From assembly GCA_028691595.1 (NCBI GenBank), contig JAQUZA010000053.1, positions 1 to 11,962 on the forward strand: DNA of 11,962 nt. The letters run 5' to 3'. Shown here piece by piece: positions 8,101 to 11,962 of this stretch. Position numbers and translations under genes: made by a program. The notes below the pieces were generated by a model that saw nothing but the letters and a program-made list of their open reading frames with translations, was not told where the DNA came from and ran no database searches. This stretch comes from Candidatus Rifleibacteriota bacterium. Lineage in GTDB: Bacteria; Muiribacteriota; Ozemobacteria; Ozemobacterales; Ozemobacteraceae. Every line of letters begins with the position of its first letter. Within the stretch, counting starts at the first letter, position 1.

Positions 8101-11100
8101 GACTTTTTCGAATAAATATACGCCAGAAACGGCAGCTACACTTTCGCTGAGTTTTCCGGATCTCACACCAGGTCAGACCACACTTACATCGCTGGCCGGC
8201 ACAGTTCTGGCTGCAGATGCAACAAATGCGCGAATCGACACCGATATCACCCTTACCTTTTCTGATGAACTGCTGAACGAGGGCGATGCTGCTGCGGTAA
8301 CCATTAGCTCAGGCACTTCAACAATTTTTGCAACCAGAAGTTTGTCAGCAGATCGCCGACAAATCACCATTTCTCCTATTTCTGCGCTGCCATTCGGCAG
8401 TTTTATAACCATGAGCGGGGTTTATTCAGATTCAGGGCTCAGATCGAAAGTTGGCAACCCGCTCTACCGGCCATTCTCTTTCGGCTTCAGAACCCAGGCG
8501 AACAGAACACCTCCAGTTACAATCAGCAGTATCAGACTATTTCCTGATTCAGACATGTCGGCTTTGAGCGCCTATAGCGAAGGACAGGATTTTATAGCCA
8601 GCGGCAGTCTTTACATCGAGGCTATCGGCCAGGATGCAGCCCCAAATACCATCGACACCACTTCTGTCAGCCTGTCAAACAACAATAGCGTTGAACTGAG
8701 CGAAACAAGTGCCAGTTCGGGCGTTTTTCATGGTTCGACCAACTATACGAATCTTGCCGATGGTTTTGTTTTAAGAGCGGTTTCACAAGCAAACCCTGCC
8801 GCAAGCGCGAGCCTGAAACTGTCGATACCCGCATTAACTTTAATAGAGCCAGCTTCAGGCGCAAGCAATGTTTCTCTTGCGACTACCATAGTCATTAAAG
8901 CCAGCGAAGCGGTCAATCCAGCGACCATAAGCACTTCCAACTGCCGCCTGCTCATTGCCGGAAGCGAAGTCGAAGGATCTGTTTCACTTTTCCCTGATGG
9001 AGTGACAATACAGTTTGTTCCTGCTCAAAATCTTGCCTTGGGGCAAAACTACACCTTTGTGGCCGCAGGCATTAAAGATCTGGCTGGCAATGAGGTTGAA
9101 GCAGCTCTTATTTTTAACTTTACCGTGCAGATAAATGAATTTAAACCAATTTCCATTAACTCGATAAAGGTTTTTTCTGACGGCGATTATGTTACTCAGC
9201 TTGGTGACGGGGCCAGCGTTTCTCCGGGCGCGCCGATTTTTATCGAAATTTCTGCCATCGATGCCTCTTCGGTCACTATCGATACTACCAGAGCCGGCCT
9301 GACTACAAGCGCTTCTGGAAACACTCTCAGCACCAGCCTTATTGAAACCTCTGTTAATTCTGGCGTTTTTAGAGGATCAGTAAAGATTTTCCCAGACGAG
9401 AACGCGGTCTTGACAGTTTTTTCTGAAACAGATAAATCGAAAAAGACTACGATAAAAACTCTGCAACTGCCACAATACCTTGCTTTTCAGCCGGCCTCAG
9501 GAACAACAAGTATTTATCTCGACACTGTTTTCACGATTGATACCAACAAAGCGTTGAACAGTTCTTCTATCAGCAGCGAAAGTATAATTCTTGCGGGCAG
9601 TAGCGGCCTTGCCAGTTACATTGTCGTTTTGTCTGCCCCGGATAAGATAATAGTGTCGAGCGAGCTCAAGCCCTCCGAGCTTTACTACCTGAAACTGACA
9701 GACCACATAACAGATGTCGATGGTCTGAAACTGCCCGAAACCATCGCGCGCTTCAACACACTGACACCGCAATTAAAGAGATTCAGGTTGTTCTCTGACG
9801 CAGCAATGCAAAACGAGCTGGTCAGCGACAGCGAGGTCGAAACCGGCAGAGTGGTCTATGCTCTTCTTACCGCTATAAACACTCGCCTGAGCAATGCTGA
9901 AACTGCCAGTGCAACATTTTCAGATGGTCTGGCAACAACCACCTTTCTGCTTGCCGAAACAGAACCAGGTGAATTCTCAGGCTCGTTCATCGCCCCTGAC
10001 TCACCAGACCGCACCCTGACGATTATCCCGGAAAATACAATCAGTCTTGCTGCCCGCCTGAAAATTGTATCAGGGTTTTCTCTGATTTCATCATCTCCGG
10101 CAAGCGGTGCGGTTAATGTTCCTGCTGATGTCTGGCCGAGCTGGAACTTCAACCGCGCCATCGATAAGACCGACCTGACGGTGACGAATTTCAGTCTTAT
10201 ACGGCTGAAGAACATGACAACCGTGCCAGCCACAATCAGAAGCGGCGTTACCGGCAAGAATGTCTGGCTTGAGATCGGCGGTTCTCTGCCATTGCTTGAA
10301 AGTTTTGAAATGAGGCTTTCGGGCTCGGTGCGTGATGTTTCGGGAAACATTCTCGATGCACCTCTGGTCACGCGCTTTACAACGCAGCCGCCGCCGCCGC
10401 CGCCCACCGAAATTGTCAGTCTGAAAAATTATGAAACGGCTGATTACGCTACAACTACCATTGCGGTTGCCAATAACGACAGTCTGTATCTTGAGCTGAT
10501 CGCAAAAGACACATCATTTTCAACCTATGAAACTGCCAGAGTTCGCCTTGAATCAAGCGACACGGCTCTTGACGGTCAGGAAATAACCTTAATAGAAATT
10601 GCTCCGCCTTCGGGCATCTATCGTCTGGCTATCCCTCTGAATGTTGTGCCGGGAACCACGATAAAAATCCAATCTCAGGCCGACCCGACACTGTCAATAG
10701 ATGTCACAGCAAGGGTTCGCACCCTTTTAACCTCCATCTCTCCAGCATCGGGAAGCTCGGGGTTGTTTCTTGACGAGCCGATCTCACTTACTTTCAGCGA
10801 ATCAGTAGACCCGGTAAGTTTGAATATCGGCCTCACAATGAGCACGGTAAACGAGCAGAGTGTTCCTGTCTCTTTCAAGCTTGCAGATGCAAACCGGACT
10901 GTGGTTATCACACCCGCAGAAGCATACGTCATCGGATCGCAACACAGACTTGGTATCAACACCAGCCTGCGCGATCTCAATGGTCTGTTTCTGCTGCCTC
11001 AGACCCTGGAAATAACGACCAGGAGTGCTGCCAGTGCTTCATTGGTACTGCAGACCGGCATTGCCCCGCGCGACGGTCAGAATGTTGCCCTTACGGGTGA

Positions 11101-11962
11101 AGCCTTGCGTGCAAACATACAAATCAGTGCCGACACAACGGACCTTTTTCTGGCGGGCAATGAAACGCGCACCGTCAAATTCGCTGCCGGCAATCAGTCC
11201 TTCGACTTCAGTATTCCAGAAACAGCTCCGGGGCATTTTCAGGCGGCAGGCAACCTCTCTGTATTTACAGCAGAAAAGGCTTCGGCAACCCTGTTGTTTG
11301 CTGACAACCCTGTTCTTGAATTTTCATTGGCGACTGAACCTCTTCTGATAAGTGTTTCGCCGGCATCCTCCAGTATAAATGCCGGTGAGTTTCCAGATTT
11401 TGCCGCGGCCTTCTCAAGAAAAATGGCTTACGAGAGCGCCGAAAACGCAATGACCATTAAGATTCCGGGTGGCTTACTGCCGGCCAGTCGGGTTGGTCTG
11501 GCAACTGATTCAACGCTGTTCAACTGGCAGACACAAACCGCCCTACCCGTTCAGGCCAGCTGTAGTCTCAGATTGACAGGCCTGATCGACTATCTTGGTC
11601 AGCCTCTGGCCGATTATGAACATGGTTTTTCGACCAGCGGCATTCAAGGGCTCAATGTTTACAGCGACAGCAGTTTTGCACAATTGATAGCAACCAGCGA
11701 GATCTCACTTTCGCAGTTGTTTGTCGAAATTGCCGCCTCCAGCACCTTGAATATTGCGAGCCGATCGTTTTATCTTGGTGCCAGACGCGGTACCAGGGCA
11801 ACCGAAACGGTTCTGCTGGCAGTTGAGCCCCTGACCTCGCAGAGTGGAAGATTCAGATGCAGCCTGAGCATCTTACCGGGCAAGGGTGTGCCGAGACATT
11901 CCATAAGCCTCTTCCCGGGTGAATGGCTTGAATTAACATCTCCGGAATTAACCTCTGATTCG
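2162..11962 (+). CDS. Giant secreted/surface protein with alternating Big_5 Ig-like and 'ETxxxSGxF' modules (3'-truncated)
   Basis: One frame is open from ATG 2162 to the window end: at least 3267 codons with no stop. A hydrophobic export signal (~30-51) follows a long N-terminal stretch, so the true start may be later (CTG 2249). Residues ~196-450 form a beta-rich head, possibly a propeller. From ~486 the protein is a rod of modules. Big_5 (SbsA-type Ig-like) domains start near residues 486, 710, 811, 1028, 1129, 1346, 1447, 1664, 1765, 2003, 2224, 2439, 2639, 2853 and 3059; most show the strand pattern 'Y-x-V-x-V' and a D-x-x-G-N turn (DTSGN, DLKGN, DIAGN, DLAGN). Between them lie ~100-residue C modules carrying E-T-x-x-x-S-G-x-F-x-G, starting near 598, 921, 1239, 1557, 1878, 2113, 2323, 2537, 2749, 2955 and 3160. 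The centre is built of 318-residue repeats. Cysteines are rare. No enzyme motif and no sorting or anchor sequence is visible, as the C-terminus is missing. A surface adhesin or stalk-like role is inferred from architecture only. Confidence 0.93.
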   Translation, partial: MRNQMHYPSSQESLRGTTFAIQPFIRSKLLRNFSLVIFFITGIFYPQLLSGMETVPYATSTTEILIASFTFTPSNLQERKNIFPDRVTFNASGTPQTYTTVAGPLNFPVWSDTYHSSAWELRASGNSFSPAAIAHPQALQITSPLGSLPAKTVFVSSTKITVPYEILLKAFTSEAGILTSSAVGVPASLGSPGIIRPHTALYSDGKLHFLFLSSADNRIHYRTYDGTILSPEISFLNSDVDMSFGLSGCVIKSGTDEYLAVTYARSSSEIGIVTFKSGQLSSPGTFTINIGNFDSPAVNITQNPRTGKILLMWQYLGVGYYLGGKFNSSGNFSIPLPPDPLAEKGSFGSNFDKTFGNSCMSYDNFENCFVLPTASGNAVKSYFLHGTSVTEGGNAGSLAHPAQFQCNFSETPYAGLIAIGSNYQTLYFYRRKLPFPEKSWWQNPEKILHLEGPPLPSTQVSIAIDFAEPKAENSLTRTVNAGPVGGLRSLTSGYRVIASSSNYFSLYFDKQMRVASFPELIGTNTPVILLNPLDPANPIDITHIASTANELLFKPAVDLLLNTTYQISIASSVIDNNGSQIYEGATFSFITQNSSSQVQADEINSISAYSAPGFTGNIASGSEVNASATIYLRVDCLDPAFNTIDTTSIDVVYDDAATPLSTITLTETAADSGIFDGSFTLTSTDSGKHVFKFKTLKSTVYHPVFVDFPAFSPGYPASAATEIPPNSTISINVSESIDPSLVNSTGVVLTLSGTPVLTSLNYNDATRQITITPTTPMTSEKTYFVTVKDQKDTSGNPQQQPLVYSFTIEDTTAPTVSSVSPADLATGVLINSLININFSENIAAASVDKNSIKLRRNGLNASYSISLSGSQITIDPDDTPEGYLQTGSNYSIEVNSGIRDLKGNTFSTTPFTSTFATIASQTTPGSIAGVALYADNTFSTPLLSGADYPGTGTLYIQFSGADGQALTVDSTIASISTGQTAVLTETASSSGVFRGSTSFSGLADRFNLKVQSTVSPSASAALLITWPALAPVSPASDAVDVSINAAITIIADESIDPAQVNAGNIILTLDGNPVTTTLAYNDTTKLITITPTAALSSQKVYLVTVNNQKDISGNPQLQPLVYSFTIEDKTAPTVTSVSPADLATGVLINSLININFSESITAASVDKNSIKLMRNGLNASYSLSISGSQITIDPDDTPEGYLQTGSNYSIEVNSGIRDLKGNAFSTTPFTSTFATIASQTTPGSIAGVALYADNTFSTPLLSGADYPGTGTLYIQFSGADGQSLTVDSTIASISTGQTAVLTETASSSGVFRGSTSFAGLTDRFNLKVQSTVSPSASAALLITWPALAPVSPASDAVDVSINAAITIIADESIDPAQVNAGNIILTLDGNPVTATLAYNDTTKFITITPSSALSSQKVYLVTVNNQKDISGNPQLQPLIYSFTIEDKTAPTVTSVSPADLATGVLINSLININFSENIAAASVDKNSIRLLRNGLNASYSLSLSGSQVTIDPDDTPESYLQTDSNYSIEVNSGILDLKGNAFSTTPFSSTFATIASTTTPISIGTVALYADSAFSIPLLEGSDYSGTGTLYFRLSGIDGQNLTRDTTIASISTGQSEVLFETASASGVFEGSTSFSSLGDRFKLKVQSTVNPAASASLLITWPMLQPLSPASGAINVPVNSTIIISADESLNPAEVNGSNISLSVDGVPAASSFSYNNLFKQITITPAALMSSEKTYTVTVSNQKDTWGNPQTGPLIYKFSIEDKTPPTITANFPANGATDVTIDRLLTISFSEAIAAGSINKSSVKLSRNGTPASYSLAIVSGQLVIDPDDIADNGMLTAANYQLEINSSVTDIAGNALLNVPEPFSLSFSTQPRFTPPLQVSNLSLYKDPLLITSWGFEESIPASAVVYIKAVGIDGATQTRDIATLSLSLSWGPNYDFAIEETASNSSGYYIGLISFASLPLYGIPAPQPAVSAGKLTFSNKYTPETAATLSLSFPDLTPGQTTLTSLAGTVLAADATNARIDTDITLTFSDELLNEGDAAAVTISSGTSTIFATRSLSADRRQITISPISALPFGSFITMSGVYSDSGLRSKVGNPLYRPFSFGFRTQANRTPPVTISSIRLFPDSDMSALSAYSEGQDFIASGSLYIEAIGQDAAPNTIDTTSVSLSNNNSVELSETSASSGVFHGSTNYTNLADGFVLRAVSQANPAASASLKLSIPALTLIEPASGASNVSLATTIVIKASEAVNPATISTSNCRLLIAGSEVEGSVSLFPDGVTIQFVPAQNLALGQNYTFVAAGIKDLAGNEVEAALIFNFTVQINEFKPISINSIKVFSDGDYVTQLGDGASVSPGAPIFIEISAIDASSVTIDTTRAGLTTSASGNTLSTSLIETSVNSGVFRGSVKIFPDENAVLTVFSETDKSKKTTIKTLQLPQYLAFQPASGTTSIYLDTVFTIDTNKALNSSSISSESIILAGSSGLASYIVVLSAPDKIIVSSELKPSELYYLKLTDHITDVDGLKLPETIARFNTLTPQLKRFRLFSDAAMQNELVSDSEVETGRVVYALLTAINTRLSNAETASATFSDGLATTTFLLAETEPGEFSGSFIAPDSPDRTLTIIPENTISLAARLKIVSGFSLISSSPASGAVNVPADVWPSWNFNRAIDKTDLTVTNFSLIRLKNMTTVPATIRSGVTGKNVWLEIGGSLPLLESFEMRLSGSVRDVSGNILDAPLVTRFTTQPPPPPPTEIVSLKNYETADYATTTIAVANNDSLYLELIAKDTSFSTYETARVRLESSDTALDGQEITLIEIAPPSGIYRLAIPLNVVPGTTIKIQSQADPTLSIDVTARVRTLLTSISPASGSSGLFLDEPISLTFSESVDPVSLNIGLTMSTVNEQSVPVSFKLADANRTVVITPAEAYVIGSQHRLGINTSLRDLNGLFLLPQTLEITTRSAASASLVLQTGIAPRDGQNVALTGEALRANIQISADTTDLFLAGNETRTVKFAAGNQSFDFSIPETAPGHFQAAGNLSVFTAEKASATLLFADNPVLEFSLATEPLLISVSPASSSINAGEFPDFAAAFSRKMAYESAENAMTIKIPGGLLPASRVGLATDSTLFNWQTQTALPVQASCSLRLTGLIDYLGQPLADYEHGFSTSGIQGLNVYSDSSFAQLIATSEISLSQLFVEIAASSTLNIASRSFYLGARRGTRATETVLLAVEPLTSQSGRFRCSLSILPGKGVPRHSISLFPGEWLELTSPELTSDS
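2236..2251 (+). promoter_or_regulatory. Possible Shine-Dalgarno plus CTG start of the giant gene
   Basis: AAGGT at 2236-2240 lies 8 bases before an in-frame CTG at 2249-2251. Starting there gives MRNFSLVIFFITGIFY..., a compact signal peptide with a charged n-region of three residues. The in-frame ATGs at 2162 and 2174 have no ribosome-binding site and would place about 32 residues before the hydrophobic core. CTG starts are rare, so this is an alternative, not the default. Confidence 0.4.
2249..2314 (+). other. Signal peptide region of the giant protein
   Basis: The translated segment has a short basic end (R-N), a hydrophobic core FSLVIFFITGIFY and a polar end PQLLSG, with cleavage plausible after the Gly at 2312-2314. 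There is no lipobox cysteine, so type I signal peptidase processing after Sec export is the likely route. Confidence 0.7.
2747..3510 (+). other. N-terminal head domain of the giant protein, possible beta-propeller
   Basis: This segment (residues ~196-450) lies between the export signal and the first Ig-like domain. It contains repeated beta-strand blocks of the kind found in sialidase-like propellers: HTALYSDGKLHFLFLS followed by NRIHYRTYDG, then EYLAVTYA, then PAVNITQNPRTGKILLMWQY. It holds most of the protein's cysteines. No sialidase Asp-box (SxDxGxxW) is seen. The fold is inferred from pattern alone; an unknown ligand-binding head is the alternative. Confidence 0.35.
4592..5545 (+). repeat. 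954-bp tandem repeat, copy 1 (Big_5 / C module / Big_5)
   Basis: This unit encodes 318 residues in frame: a Big_5 domain of 110 residues opening with TTAPTVSSVSPADLATG, a C module of 107 residues from 4922 with TETASSSGVFRGS, and a second Big_5 domain of 101 residues from 5243 ending in YSFTIED. Its C module differs from that of the next copy by only about a dozen of 321 bases, counted by eye. Homology at lower identity reaches back to ~4289, where an older version of the 101-residue domain precedes the array. Confidence 0.92.
5546..6499 (+). repeat. 954-bp tandem repeat, copy 2 (Big_5 / C module / Big_5)
   Basis: This copy has exactly the length and module order of copy 1 and opens with KTAPTVTSVSPADLATG. 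Most differences from copy 1 are silent; the C module differs at only three residues that I noticed. The 61-codon antisense frames at 5191-5376 and 6145-6330 are the same shadow seen twice, which confirms the 954-base offset. Copies this close are expected to change number by recombination. Confidence 0.92.
6500..7453 (+). repeat. 954-bp tandem repeat, copy 3 (first third near-identical, remainder diverged)
   Basis: The first Big_5 domain (6500-6829) is nearly identical to copies 1 and 2, but identity drops sharply from about 6830 into the C module (FETASASGVFEGS) and the second Big_5 domain. The length is still exactly 954 bases. The sharp edge suggests that the recent duplication or gene conversion tract ended here. 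Confidence 0.88.
7454..8497 (+). repeat. Degenerate fourth unit with enlarged C module
   Basis: The unit starts in register with KTPPTITANFPANGATD, a clear Big_5 homologue of the three preceding units, then departs. Its C module (~7793-8167) is about 125 residues and the central motif is altered to EETASNSSGYYIGL, with extra sequence rich in Pro and Ala after it. The following Big_5 domain (~8168-8497) has no clear D-x-x-G-N turn. This is the last place where two Big_5 domains flank one C module in the 318-residue plan. Confidence 0.7.
8498..11962 (+). repeat. Diverged C-module / Big_5 alternating array
   Basis: From here the plan is simply C then Big_5, about 200-215 residues per pair, with C modules near 8498, 9128, 9770, 10406, 11024 and 11639 and Big_5 domains near 8831, 9476, 10076, 10718 and 11336. 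The opening strand is recognisable (IRLFPDSD, IKVFSDGD, FRLFSDAA, LNVYSDSS). The central motif decays from SETSASSGVFHGS and IETSVNSGVFRGS to AETEPGEFSGS, IEIAPPSGIYRL and PETAPGHFQAA. DNA similarity between pairs is low, so this is old duplication. The last C module is cut by the window end. Confidence 0.75.
10388..10405 (+). repeat. Six-proline linker encoded by a CCG triplet run
   Basis: Five CCG codons and one CCC encode six consecutive prolines between a Big_5 domain (ending TRFTTQ) and the next C module (starting TEIVSLKN). It is the only homopolymeric linker between modules in the window. Length changes by whole triplets would keep the frame. A stiff hinge is likely; ribosomes usually need EF-P to pass such runs. 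Confidence 0.85.

Noticed and set aside
9856..10407. A 183-codon minus-strand frame beginning with a poly-glycine stretch
   Set aside because: The glycines are the reverse complement of the CCG proline run; the frame lies wholly inside the giant gene, whose plus-strand translation has clear domain homology.

Overview
The window holds three protein-coding genes and reads as chromosomal DNA of a bacterium with peptidoglycan and lipoproteins, most simply a diderm (Gram-negative type). No RNA gene, insertion sequence, CRISPR array or phage gene was seen. The phylum cannot be fixed from the sequence. A giant Ig-like surface protein next to a DUF4382 lipoprotein recalls poorly cultured diderm lineages such as Riflebacteria or deltaproteobacterial groups, but that is only a guess.

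Layout. (1) Bases 1-621, plus strand: the C-terminal ~206 codons of mraY, the lipid I synthase of peptidoglycan synthesis; its 5' end lies outside the window. (2) Bases 622-692: a short convergent spacer with a strong intrinsic terminator facing the minus strand. (3) Bases 693-2084, minus strand: a 463-residue lipoprotein with a DUF4382-like domain, a carboxypeptidase-regulatory-like beta domain and an unrecognised C-terminal beta domain. (4) Bases 2085-2161: a divergent intergenic region. (5) Bases 2162-11962, plus strand: one uninterrupted reading frame of at least 3267 codons with no stop before the window ends. It encodes an exported giant protein: signal peptide, an N-terminal head that may be a beta-propeller, then a long rod of alternating modules.

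The rod uses two module classes. One is the Big_5 (SbsA-type bacterial Ig-like) domain. The other is a ~100-residue module, called C here, marked by an early 'Y/F-S/A-D' strand and a central 'E-T-x-x-x-S-G-x-F-x-G' motif, for which I know no family name. The order is Big_5-C, then C-Big_5-Big_5 repeated in the middle, then C-Big_5 repeated to the end of the window. The middle consists of exact 954-bp (318-residue) periods starting at 4592, 5546 and 6500. The first two copies and the start of the third are nearly identical in DNA, a sign of recent tandem duplication, while the outer modules are strongly diverged.

How the genes relate: mraY belongs to cell-wall synthesis and looks unconnected to the other two. 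The lipoprotein and the giant protein are divergently transcribed from a short shared region and are both predicted to be exported, so a shared surface role is possible but unproven.
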